Shown here one piece after another: positions 1 through 8,722 of a DNA stretch of 64,000 nucleotides. Where the stretch lies: the NCBI GenBank assembly GCA_002471195.1, contig DKPN01000032.1, positions 4,086-68,085 on the forward strand, given 5' to 3'. The notes below the pieces were generated by a model. It was not told where the DNA came from and ran no database searches. It was given only the letters and a program-made list of their open reading frames with translations. Each line of letters starts with the position of its first letter. Within the stretch, counting starts at the first letter, position 1. The translations under genes and the position numbers were made by a program. Source of the stretch: Bacteroides sp. UBA7333. Its GTDB lineage: Bacteria; Bacteroidota; Bacteroidia; Bacteroidales; Bacteroidaceae.

Positions 1-1114
1 TCTCTTCGTCGCGCAACTTCAACTCATTATTGCGGTTAATTAAAAAGAAACTTGGTACCTGTTTGATATTGTATAGCATGGCGTTTGTTGAGTAAATGCC
101 ATTTTGATCGTGAACGCTTACCCAAGGTGAATTGATAGCCGATGTCTTCCAAAAATGTTCGTCGGCATCGAGTGATACTTGATATATTTCTAAACCTTGT
201 GCTGCATATTTATTGTATAGATCTTTCAGCATTAAGTTGTGAGCAGCTCCTTGTTGGGTTTGAAATATGGTGAAGTCGAGCAGTACGACCTTTCCTTTTA
301 AATCGGAAAGTTTTTGATAGTTGCCTTTCGCATCGCGCAAGTTGATATCGATTACACCTATTTCGTTTACTTTATCTTCGGGCACCTCAACTGGTTTAAC
401 ATCTCGGTTGCGTGTGTTTTGCATTCCTTTGATCGCAATGTTGTAGAGGTTTTTCGAACGCAACGCATGCGGATAGTTGTGGTTTAAACTGGTAGCAACT
501 GCTGCAAAGCATTTGTTATCATCTTTGCTATTGAATGGGTCGAAAATAAGGTAGTTGTTTGCTTTTTGGAAGAGTGCAAAATAAGCCGATGCGCTTTGTG
601 GAGCTGTAAAGATATAATTCATCTTCACATCATCTTTATAGTTTTTAATCAATGCTTCCAGTCGGTCTTCAAATATTGAATAGGGTAGTTGATTGCTGCG
701 TAGAGCCGCTTGCAATATGTTTATATTCGACTGCAACTCCATTTGTTTAAGTGTTAGCTCTTTGATTTTTTCGCTGTTTTCAGAACCATATATATTGTAT
801 GCTGTCGACATTTCGGCATAAGGCGCATCAATGGTAATGGTTTCGGTGGAGTCGATTGAGAAATTAATCACTTTATCGTCAAGTCTCAGGCGATAAAAAT
901 CGGGCGATTCAGGCTGTTGGCCTTTGAAGGTGAATGAGCCTTTGTCGTTTAATTTTATTGAATCTAGTATTTGGATGCCGTCAAGGCGTGATGCTTCAAA
1001 ATAAAGTGTCTTGTCTTTTGCATCGTTAATATTTCCTTCGACTGTGAATTTGGGGGCTGTGCTACAGCTTCCTAATGCCACAACAAGTAGAGCTGCCGAT
1101 AATATTTTTTTCAT
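1..1114 (-). CDS. DUF4369/thioredoxin-fold lipoprotein, 3' end cut by window edge
   Basis: My own reading of the minus strand finds an open frame from the ATG at 1112-1114 to the window edge, 371 codons without a stop. It starts with a lipoprotein signal peptide ending in LGSC (Cys17). The next ~100 residues look like a DUF4369 domain (SIDSTETITIDAPYAEMS region). The C-terminal part is AhpC/TSA-thioredoxin-like: a KLSDLKGKVVLLDF strand, then LEIYQVSLDADEHFWK and a cis-Pro-like VPSFFLINRN. Where TlpA/ResA proteins carry WCxxC this protein has DFTIFQTQQGAAHN, with no cysteine, so it cannot do thiol-disulfide exchange by the usual mechanism. It is probably anchored to a membrane facing the periplasm; its function is unknown. 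The last tens of residues lie outside the window. Confidence 0.85.
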   Translation of the reverse strand, partial: MKKILSAALLVVALGSCSTAPKFTVEGNINDAKDKTLYFEASRLDGIQILDSIKLNDKGSFTFKGQQPESPDFYRLRLDDKVINFSIDSTETITIDAPYAEMSTAYNIYGSENSEKIKELTLKQMELQSNINILQAALRSNQLPYSIFEDRLEALIKNYKDDVKMNYIFTAPQSASAYFALFQKANNYLIFDPFNSKDDNKCFAAVATSLNHNYPHALRSKNLYNIAIKGMQNTRNRDVKPVEVPEDKVNEIGVIDINLRDAKGNYQKLSDLKGKVVLLDFTIFQTQQGAAHNLMLKDLYNKYAAQGLEIYQVSLDADEHFWKTSAINSPWVSVHDQNGIYSTNAMLYNIKQVPSFFLINRNNELKLRDEE

Positions 1115-1138
1115 TATAAAAGTGTGTTATTTCTATTG

Positions 1139-1168
1139 CAAATATAATTGTTTTAGAAATTAGACAAA
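1139..1168 (-). promoter_or_regulatory. Bacteroidota sigma-70 promoter for the thioredoxin-fold lipoprotein gene
   Basis: On the minus strand a -33 TTTG (1165-1168) is followed after 18 bases by TATATTTG (1139-1146), matching TTTG-N19-TANNTTTG with a spacer one base short. The -7 box lies 24 bases before the ATG. Confidence 0.6.
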
Positions 1169-1262
1169 GCATTTTGTTATTTTCTTGCCCTTATTTTGTG
1201 TAAAAAAAGAATTTGCGCTAATATTTTCGCTCATTTCCACCATATTACAATAATATATTATG

Positions 1263-1270
1263 TATATTTG
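1263..1270 (+). promoter_or_regulatory. -7 box of the pnp promoter
   Basis: TATATTTG fits TANNTTTG and ends 38 bases before the chosen pnp ATG. No TTTG sits at the ideal -33 position, so only the -7 element is supported. Confidence 0.4.
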
Positions 1271-1308
1271 CCTAATTTTTGAAAGAAATTATTGAAAAAA
1301 CAATTTTT

Positions 1309-3438
1309 ATGATTAATCCAATCGTTAAAACAATCGAGTTGAGTGATGGCAGAACCATTACACTCGAGACGGGAAAGTTGGCAAAACAGGCAGATGGTTC
1401 TGTTATGCTTCGCATGGGAAAAACCATGTTGCTTGCAACTGTTTGTGCCGCGAAAGATGCAGTTCCCGGTACTGATTTTATGCCATTGCAGGTAGAGTAT
1501 AAAGAAAAATTTGCCGCAATGGGTCGTTTCCCCGGAGGTTTCACAAAACGTGAAGGTAGAGCTTCGGATAATGAAATCCTAACTTGCCGTTTAGTAGACC
1601 GCGCTTTGCGCCCACTATTTCCAGATAATTATCATGCAGAAGTATTTGTAAATATCATTCTTTTCTCTGCCGATGGCGTTGATATGCCTGATGCATTGGC
1701 TGGTTTGGCTGCATCTGCAGCACTTGCTGTATCTGATATTCCATTCAACGGACCTATTTCAGAAGTTCGTGTTGCTCGTATCGATGGTCAATTCGTAGTG
1801 AATCCTACTTTCGAACAATTCGAAAAAGCTGACATGGATATCATGGTAGCCGCTACCTACGATAATATCATGATGGTAGAGGGTGAAATGAGCGAAGTTT
1901 CGGAAACTGATTTGTTGAATGCAATGAAGTTTGCTCACGAAGAAATTAAAAAGCAATGTAAAGCTCAAATGGAGTTGACCGAAATGGTAGGTAAAACGGT
2001 AAAACGTGCTTACGATCATGAGGTAAACGACGAAGAACTTCGCAAAGCTGTACACGAAGCATGTTATGCTAAAGCTTATGCGGTAGCCGCATCGGGCAAC
2101 AACGACAAACATGGTCGTATGGAAGCATTCGAAGCTATCGTTGACGAGTACAAAGCAACACTTCCTGAAGATGTTTTGGAAGAAAAAGAATCGCTGATTG
2201 ACCGTTACTATCACGATGTAGAAAAAGAAGCTATGCGTCGTTGCATTCTTGATGAAGGCAAACGTTTGGATGGCCGTACTACTACCGAAATTCGTCCTAT
2301 CTGGAGTGAAATTGACTATCTTCCGGGTGCACACGGATCGGCTGTATTTACACGTGGCGAAACTCAATCATTGACTACCGTTACTTTAGGTACTAAATTA
2401 GATGAGAAAACGATTGATGATGTATTAAATCATGGTAAAGAGCGTTTCTTATTACACTATAACTTCCCTCCATTCTCAACCGGTGAAGCTCGTCCACAAC
2501 GTGGCGTAGGTCGTCGTGAAATTGGTCATGGTAACTTGGCGTGGAGAGCATTGAAAGGTGTAATTCCTGCTGCTTGTCCATATGTGATTCGTGTCGTTTC
2601 TGATATCCTTGAATCAAATGGTTCTTCTTCTATGGCTACAGTATGTGCAGGTACGCTTGCATTGATGGACGCAGGTGTGAAGATTTCTAAACCGGTATCG
2701 GGTATCGCTATGGGATTGATTAAAAATGCAGGTGAAGATAAATTTGCTGTGCTTTCTGATATTCTTGGCGATGAAGACCACTTAGGAGATATGGACTTTA
2801 AAGTAACAGGTACTAAAGATGGTATTACTGCTACTCAAATGGATATTAAAGTGGATGGCTTATCATACGATATCCTTGAACGTGCATTAAACCAAGCGCG
2901 CGAAGGCCGTATGCATATCTTAGGTAAATTGACTGAAACAATTGCTGAGCCTCGTGCCGACTTGAAAGATCATGCTCCACGCATCGAAACAATGATTATT
3001 CCTAAAGAATTCATTGGTGCTGTAATCGGCCCTGGTGGTAAAATTATTCAAGGAATGCAAGAAGAAACAGGTGCTACAATTACTATCGAAGAAGTTGATG
3101 GTGCAGGTCGTATCGAAGTTTCGGGCACAAACAAAAAATCGATTGAAGATGCTATGCGCCTAATTAAAGGTATTGTTGCTGTTCCTGAAGTAGGTGAAGT
3201 GTATAAAGGTAAAGTTCGTTCGATTATGCCTTATGGTGCATTTGTTGAATTCCTTCCTGGAAAAGATGGTTTGCTACATATTTCTGAAATAGACTGGAAA
3301 CGTCTTGAAAAAGTTGAAGATGCCGGAATTAAAGAAGGTGATGAGATTGAAGTGAAGTTGATGGATGTTGATCCAAAAACAGGAAAATTCAAACTTTCTC
3401 GCAAAGTTTTACTTCCAAAACCTGAAAAAACAAACTAA
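1309..3438 (+). CDS. pnp: Polyribonucleotide nucleotidyltransferase (PNPase)
   Basis: Phosphorolytic 3'-5' exoribonuclease of mRNA decay; cytoplasmic trimer. The 709-residue product has the full family architecture: first RNase PH domain (about 8-140), helical linker, second RNase PH domain (about 315-530) with the catalytic acidic motif LGDEDHLGDMDFKV, a KH domain (FIGAVIGPGGKIIQGMQ) and a C-terminal S1 domain (GKVRSIMPYGAFVEFLPGKD). The frame is open from a TTG at 1279, but the ATG at 1309 (MINPIVKTIEL) begins where PNPase homology is expected and is chosen. A strong terminator follows directly, so it looks monocistronic. Nothing unusual in motifs or length. Confidence 0.97.
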   Translation: MINPIVKTIELSDGRTITLETGKLAKQADGSVMLRMGKTMLLATVCAAKDAVPGTDFMPLQVEYKEKFAAMGRFPGGFTKREGRASDNEILTCRLVDRALRPLFPDNYHAEVFVNIILFSADGVDMPDALAGLAASAALAVSDIPFNGPISEVRVARIDGQFVVNPTFEQFEKADMDIMVAATYDNIMMVEGEMSEVSETDLLNAMKFAHEEIKKQCKAQMELTEMVGKTVKRAYDHEVNDEELRKAVHEACYAKAYAVAASGNNDKHGRMEAFEAIVDEYKATLPEDVLEEKESLIDRYYHDVEKEAMRRCILDEGKRLDGRTTTEIRPIWSEIDYLPGAHGSAVFTRGETQSLTTVTLGTKLDEKTIDDVLNHGKERFLLHYNFPPFSTGEARPQRGVGRREIGHGNLAWRALKGVIPAACPYVIRVVSDILESNGSSSMATVCAGTLALMDAGVKISKPVSGIAMGLIKNAGEDKFAVLSDILGDEDHLGDMDFKVTGTKDGITATQMDIKVDGLSYDILERALNQAREGRMHILGKLTETIAEPRADLKDHAPRIETMIIPKEFIGAVIGPGGKIIQGMQEETGATITIEEVDGAGRIEVSGTNKKSIEDAMRLIKGIVAVPEVGEVYKGKVRSIMPYGAFVEFLPGKDGLLHISEIDWKRLEKVEDAGIKEGDEIEVKLMDVDPKTGKFKLSRKVLLPKPEKTN

Positions 3439-3478
3439 TATTAAGTATTCGATAGAATCTTAATAATTGTATATATAA

Positions 3479-3511
3479 AACTCCTCAAGTTACTTTGAGG
3501 AGTTTTTTTTT
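3479..3511 (+). terminator. Rho-independent terminator after pnp
   Basis: Inverted repeat AACTCCTCAAGT / ACTTTGAGGAGTT (roughly) followed by eight or more T; 40 bases past the pnp stop. Confidence 0.85.
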
Positions 3512-3584
3512 AGTAAATATTTTGTAATATGGAAAATTATGTTTTGTTTTGCTAATATAAACTAATACCTATAAACACGAATAA

Positions 3585-4142
3585 ATGCCATCTGTACTAG
3601 CGATTAATTCAACTACTTTTACCAAACTTTTTCAAGATAACCAACAACGGTTTATTTTGTTTGCCTACTCTTATATAAAAGATAAGGATGAGGCCGAAGA
3701 TATCGTTATGGAATCGATGTATGCATTGTGGGAGAGTCGTGATAAATGGGATGGTGATGCCAATATCAAAGCTATACTTCTTACCATTATAAAGAATAAA
3801 GCTCTAAATTATCTTTCACGTCAACAAACACGTCTACGTATAGAAGATGAGTTGACAGATTTTAAACAACGCGAATTAAACCTGCGTATCTCTACGCTTG
3901 AGGCATGCAATCCCGATCTATTGTTTGATACTGAAATTCAGGAGATCGTAAAAAATACATTGGAGAAACTTCCCACACAGAGCAAAAATATATTTGTTTT
4001 GAGTCGTTACAAAAATGAATCGAACAAAATTATTGCTGAACAATTAGGAATTTCAGTAAAAAGTGTAGAATTTCATATCACTAAAGTGTTGAAAGAGTTG
4101 CGTTTAGAACTTCGAGATTATTTAATTTCATTTTTTCTTTAA
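3585..4142 (+). CDS. ECF-type RNA polymerase sigma factor
   Basis: 185-residue sigma-70 family protein of the Bacteroidota FecI-like class. Region 2 is about residues 20-60 (FAYSYIKDKDEAEDIVMESM) and directs -10 recognition. Region 4 is about residues 125-180 (LPTQSKNIFVLSRYKNESNK and a LGISVKSVEFHI helix-turn-helix). It is followed after 95 bases by a FecR anti-sigma gene and then SusC/SusD genes, the standard trans-envelope signalling arrangement, so it probably directs transcription of the downstream transporter in response to its ligand. The starting ATG has no competing upstream ATG. Confidence 0.92.
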   Translation: MPSVLAINSTTFTKLFQDNQQRFILFAYSYIKDKDEAEDIVMESMYALWESRDKWDGDANIKAILLTIIKNKALNYLSRQQTRLRIEDELTDFKQRELNLRISTLEACNPDLLFDTEIQEIVKNTLEKLPTQSKNIFVLSRYKNESNKIIAEQLGISVKSVEFHITKVLKELRLELRDYLISFFL

Positions 4143-4237
4143 AAAAGTTTCATTTTTGTTTAGGGATGTTTATTGATTGTTTGTCTTATATATAGAAGGG
4201 GTGATAAATACCTCACTTGATAAGACCGAAAATCATA

Positions 4238-5173
4238 ATGGACCAAAAAATATTATTTAAATACTTCAAAGGAAACACAACTCATGAAGAAGAGAAGCAG
4301 ATTCTTGATTGGGTAGAAAGCTCAGACGAGAATCGTAAACAACTTCAGAAGGAGCGTCTCTTTTTTGACATTTCTAATTTCTCAGAACCCGAATCACAAA
4401 AAGCAAATTTAAAACATCGCATTTATCCGGCGCTAAAATGGTCGATGGGTATTGCTGCTGCTGTATTGGTGCTACTAAGCTGTCATGTTTTATTGCGTGA
4501 GTATGTTATCGATAATGCATACGCTAATCTGCAAACAGTAACTGTTCCGGCGGGTCAACGTGTACAAATCGTTCTTGCAGATGGCACTATGGTGTGGTTA
4601 AACTCTCAATCAACATTGACCTATCAAGCCGATTTCGGACGTAAAAATCGTAACGTAACCTTAGATGGAGAAGCCTTCTTTAACGTGCAACATAATGCCG
4701 ATATCCCTTTTAATGTAAATACCCAACATAATCAGGTGCGAGTGGTAGGAACACAGTTTAATGTATGTGCCTATAATAATACAAACAGTTTTGAAACATC
4801 GCTTGTTGAGGGCATTGTTGATATTTATAATGCTGATAATACTAAAGAACCACTTGTTAGATTGCATAAAGATGAAATGTTGGTAGCTACTAATGGAGTT
4901 TATCGCAAAAATAAAATCTCTTCATACGATTTTTTAAGATGGAAAGAGGGCATTTATTGTTTCGACGATATGCCATTCAGTGATGTGCTGAGCAAGCTTG
5001 AAAAATATTATAACATTAAAATCACTGTCGAAAACCAATCGGTGCTAGGCTATAGATGTACTGGTAAGTTTAAAGAACGAGATGGGATAGAGCACATTTT
5101 ACGTGTGGTGCAGAAAGATTTGAAGTTTAAATTTATAACCAACTCAGAAAATAATACGATTGTAATTAAATAG
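4238..5173 (+). CDS. FecR-family anti-sigma factor
   Basis: Inner-membrane anti-sigma regulator, 311 residues. N-terminal cytoplasmic part (about 1-66) to bind the sigma factor, one transmembrane segment (about 68-86, WSMGIAAAVLVLLSCHVLL), periplasmic FecR domain (about 100-200, VPAGQRVQIVLADGTMVWLN and LDGEAFFNV) and a C-terminal DUF4974 domain (about 240-308, FDDMPFSDVLSKLEKYYNIK). The open frame begins at a TTG at 4217; the ATG at 4238 (MDQKILFKYF) is the normal start for this family. It lies between its sigma factor and a SusC that carries the STN domain expected to contact it. Confidence 0.93.
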   Translation: MDQKILFKYFKGNTTHEEEKQILDWVESSDENRKQLQKERLFFDISNFSEPESQKANLKHRIYPALKWSMGIAAAVLVLLSCHVLLREYVIDNAYANLQTVTVPAGQRVQIVLADGTMVWLNSQSTLTYQADFGRKNRNVTLDGEAFFNVQHNADIPFNVNTQHNQVRVVGTQFNVCAYNNTNSFETSLVEGIVDIYNADNTKEPLVRLHKDEMLVATNGVYRKNKISSYDFLRWKEGIYCFDDMPFSDVLSKLEKYYNIKITVENQSVLGYRCTGKFKERDGIEHILRVVQKDLKFKFITNSENNTIVIK

Positions 5174-5251
5174 AAAAACGCTTTAGTTATTAACCTTTTA
5201 AAAAAAACACTCTAATACTTATGTACACATAAAAAACTAGCTCTAAAAAGA

Positions 5252-5283
5252 AAATCGGAAAGTACCCCCATACTTCCCGATTT
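5252..5283 (+). other. Hairpin between fecR and susC (possible attenuator or terminator)
   Basis: Near-perfect inverted repeat, left arm AAATCGGAAAGTA (5252-5264) and right arm TACTTCCCGATTT (5271-5283), one mismatch, 6-base loop. It is followed by TTTAAAATAG rather than a clean T-run. It lies about 80 bases after the fecR stop and 55 bases before the susC ATG, so it could separate regulator and transporter transcription. Confidence 0.5.
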
Positions 5284-5338
5284 AAAATAGTCAAAAATCG
5301 ACCTTAATCAATTTATTAACTTAACACATTACAAAGAT

Positions 5339-8300
5339 ATGAGAAAAATTTCTTTGAATGGGTATATACACCCAAAAAGTTTAGCTTTAAAGCAAATATT
5401 TTTAACTATGAAGATCACATTTTTCCTTCTTCTATTTGCTACTTTCCAAGCGTATAGTGCTACCGGGTTTTCACAAAGTTCAAAAGTGAGAATAACCGAT
5501 TCAAGTATTAAAATCAGTGAATTGCTTCAGCAAATAGAATCTCAAACCGATTATTTGTTTGTGTATAACAAGAAAACTGTTGATACGCAGCGTGTTGTAA
5601 ATGTAGATGCTGCTGATAAAGCTGTGTCTGAAGTTCTTAATGAGGCTTTCAAGGGAACTGATATTCATTATGTTATGGAAGGACAAAATATTGTACTTAC
5701 TAAAAATGAAGTATCGAAAGTTTCTGTAGCTCAACAAAACGTAATTACTGTTAAAGGTACAGTTGTTGATAACTACAATGAGCCTGTTATTGGTGCTAAC
5801 ATACATCAAGTGGGTTCAACAAATGGTACAATTACCGACCTGTCTGGTAATTTTACTATCAACGTGCCTTCTGATGCTACACTTGAAATAACTTATGTTG
5901 GTTATAAACCGGTTACTATCGTCGTAAATGGCCGTAGAAATATCGATGTTAAAATGGAAGAAGAGGCACTTGCTCTTGACCAAGTAGTTGTGACTGCGAT
6001 GGGTATTAAAAAGAAAGAAGCTTCCTTGACTTATTCAACTCAACAAGTAGGTGGCGATGAATTGACACGTGCAAAAGATCCTAACATGATGAACGCATTG
6101 GCTGGTAAATCTGCAGGGGTGCAAATTTCTCGTAATACATCAGGTTTGGGCGGATCTGCAAAAGTTTCGATTCGTGGTATCCGTTCGGCTAATGAAAGCG
6201 GAAATAATCAACCTCTTTATGTAATTGATGGTGTTCCGATGTTAAACTCAACTAGCGAACAAGCATTCAACGTAATGGGTGGTGATAATGATGGTGGTAA
6301 CCGTGACTCTGGTGATGGCATCTCTAACTTAAATCCCGATGATATTGAAAGTATGAGCATTTTGAAAGGTGCTTCTGCTGCTGCTCTTTATGGTTCGCAA
6401 GCGGCCAATGGTGTTATCTTAATTACTACAAAGAAAGGCAAAGCAGGTATGCAACGTATCACTTTTAGCTCAAATCTTTCGGTTGATCATGCTATTGATT
6501 TTCCAAAATTCCAAAACACATATGGAGAAAGAGGAGATGATAGTTATGGTGAAAAAGGTAATGTTAAAGATTACAATAACTTAGATGGATTTTTTAGTAA
6601 CGGTATTACCGCAATTAATTCATTGAGTGTACAAGCTGGTAAAGAAAAATTCCAAACTTATTTTTCTTATTCGAATACAAATGCACGTGGTATTGTTGAT
6701 GTAAATAAAATGCAGAAACATACTTTGACATTGCGTGAAACAGCTAGTTTGTTTAATGATAAATTATCATTGGATGCTAATGTTACCATGATCTCACAAA
6801 CAATCAAGAACCGTCAATCATCGGGTGGTTATTATATGAATCCATTGGTAGGTTTATATACTTTCCCACGCGGCAAAAATCTAGGTGAATACAAAGACGC
6901 ATACGAAATCTTTGATCCATCAAGAAATATGATGGTTCAAAATTGGTACACCACAACCCTCGATTTTGAGCAAAATCCTTATTGGATTACAAATCGTATC
7001 AAAAGTAATGATAAGCGTTATCGTGCATTAGCTTCTTTATCGGCAAGTTTACAAGTAACTGATTGGTTTACATTGCAAGCTCGTGGTAACGTAGATTTTA
7101 TTAGTGATCTTTATCGTCAAAAGATGTACGCTACAACTGCTTTGAACTTAACGCATGAAAATGGTCGTTATACTGATTTAAATAATCAAGAGTTTATGGT
7201 TTATGGTGATGCAATGGCTATGTTTAACAAGTCATGGGATAATTGGTCATTAAATGCTGCAGTGGGTACAAGTATCAATGCAACTAAGGCTAATAGCTTA
7301 CGTCTTGACTCTGGTAAAGCGGGTTTATATTATGCAAACGTATTTACAGTAGCGAATATTAACTTCGCAGGTACAGGTACTGCATACATCAATCAAACTA
7401 TCAATGCGCGCCGCACGATACAATCTGTTTTTGGAACAGCACAAGTTGGTTTTAAAGAAAGTTTATTCTTGGATATCACAATGCGTAATGATTGGTCGTC
7501 AACTTTGGCAAATACTAAATATTTGAGTAAAGGTTTCTTCTATCCTTCTTTTGGTGCATCTTGGATTATCAATAAAACAGTAGCTTTACCCGAATGGATT
7601 AGTTTCGGTAAAGTACGTGCTTCATGGGCTCAAGTAGGTAATGATCTTCCTCTCGGAATTACTTCTCCATCAGATGTTATCATGGCTGGTGGCGTGATTC
7701 AAGCTCGTCAATATGACTTTGATAATCTTAAGCCTGAAATTTCATCTTCATGGGAAGCTGGTATGGAATGGAGTTTCTTGCAACAACGATTAGATTTTGA
7801 CTTAACATTTTACAAAACAGACACAAGAAATCAATTACTTTATGTCAAAAATGATGTGGGTCGCTATCCTTTCAAATATGTAAATGCTGGTAAAATTCGT
7901 AATACTGGTGTTGAAATAACATTAGGAGCAACTCCTGTCATGACTCAAGATTTCCGTTGGAAAACTGGTATCAACTTCTCAATGAACAGAAATAAAATTG
8001 TTTCATTAGGCGAATATGATTCATTTACTTACGGTGATGATGGTTTATCAATGCCATATCGCATGCGTATTGTAAAAGGAGGTAAATTGGGTGATATTTA
8101 TGGTAATGACTTTGTTTATGGAGAAGATGGTAAAGTTGTTGTTGGCGATGATGGTTTGCCTGAAACTGAAAAAGGAAGCAATACCAAACTTGGCAATTCA
8201 AACCCAGACTGGTTGATGGGTTGGAACAATACATTAACTTACAAAGGGTTTAGTTTGTATTTATTATTTGATGCTCGCGTAGGTGGTGATGTTGTATCAC

Positions 8301-8710
8301 TAACTCAAATGCAATTGGATTGGCGCGGTGTAAGCGAAAATTCAGGTAATGCACGCGATGCTGGTTTTGTTGAAGCTGGTGGAAGACAGTTTACTGATGT
8401 AGAAGGTTTCTATAAAAAAGTAGGTTCTCGTGGTGATGGTGTTACTGAATTCTATAAATACGATGCTACTAATATTCGTCTTCGCGAATTGTCTTTAGGT
8501 TACTCGTTCCCAAGAACTTTATTAAGCCGCACTAAAGTTATTCAAGGTTTAGATCTTTCGTTTGTGGCTAGAAACCTGTTCTTCATTTACAAAAAAGCAC
8601 CATTTGATCCAGATGCTGTAATGTCTGTGGGTAACTCTAACCAAGGTGTAGATGCATTTGGTATGCCTTCGACTAGAAACATGGGATTCAATATTAAGTT
8701 AACATTCTAA
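5339..8710 (+). CDS. SusC/RagA-family TonB-linked outer membrane transporter with STN domain
   Basis: 1123-residue outer-membrane TonB-dependent transporter. Order: signal peptide (about 1-46, with a long N-region), STN secretin/TonB short N-terminal domain (about 50-122, ISELLQQIESQTDYLFVYN) that signals to FecR, carboxypeptidase-regulatory-like beta-sandwich (about 136-205), the SusC signature LDQVVVTAMGIKKKEA, plug (PLYVIDGVPM and GASAAALYGSQAANGVILIT) and a beta-barrel ending in a terminal Phe (FNIKLTF). The SusD partner starts 12 bases downstream. The presence of an STN domain together with the upstream sigma and FecR genes indicates ligand-triggered autoregulation. Substrate cannot be told: no glycosidase, sulfatase or peptidase gene is linked. 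Confidence 0.95.
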   Translation: MRKISLNGYIHPKSLALKQIFLTMKITFFLLLFATFQAYSATGFSQSSKVRITDSSIKISELLQQIESQTDYLFVYNKKTVDTQRVVNVDAADKAVSEVLNEAFKGTDIHYVMEGQNIVLTKNEVSKVSVAQQNVITVKGTVVDNYNEPVIGANIHQVGSTNGTITDLSGNFTINVPSDATLEITYVGYKPVTIVVNGRRNIDVKMEEEALALDQVVVTAMGIKKKEASLTYSTQQVGGDELTRAKDPNMMNALAGKSAGVQISRNTSGLGGSAKVSIRGIRSANESGNNQPLYVIDGVPMLNSTSEQAFNVMGGDNDGGNRDSGDGISNLNPDDIESMSILKGASAAALYGSQAANGVILITTKKGKAGMQRITFSSNLSVDHAIDFPKFQNTYGERGDDSYGEKGNVKDYNNLDGFFSNGITAINSLSVQAGKEKFQTYFSYSNTNARGIVDVNKMQKHTLTLRETASLFNDKLSLDANVTMISQTIKNRQSSGGYYMNPLVGLYTFPRGKNLGEYKDAYEIFDPSRNMMVQNWYTTTLDFEQNPYWITNRIKSNDKRYRALASLSASLQVTDWFTLQARGNVDFISDLYRQKMYATTALNLTHENGRYTDLNNQEFMVYGDAMAMFNKSWDNWSLNAAVGTSINATKANSLRLDSGKAGLYYANVFTVANINFAGTGTAYINQTINARRTIQSVFGTAQVGFKESLFLDITMRNDWSSTLANTKYLSKGFFYPSFGASWIINKTVALPEWISFGKVRASWAQVGNDLPLGITSPSDVIMAGGVIQARQYDFDNLKPEISSSWEAGMEWSFLQQRLDFDLTFYKTDTRNQLLYVKNDVGRYPFKYVNAGKIRNTGVEITLGATPVMTQDFRWKTGINFSMNRNKIVSLGEYDSFTYGDDGLSMPYRMRIVKGGKLGDIYGNDFVYGEDGKVVVGDDGLPETEKGSNTKLGNSNPDWLMGWNNTLTYKGFSLYLLFDARVGGDVVSLTQMQLDWRGVSENSGNARDAGFVEAGGRQFTDVEGFYKKVGSRGDGVTEFYKYDATNIRLRELSLGYSFPRTLLSRTKVIQGLDLSFVARNLFFIYKKAPFDPDAVMSVGNSNQGVDAFGMPSTRNMGFNIKLTF

Positions 8711-8722
8711 AATTTGTACGTT

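Noticed and set aside
1759..2367. Long antisense open frame (202 codons) inside pnp
   Set aside because: It lies wholly opposite a clear PNPase gene and its translation shows no domain; expected shadow of codon bias.
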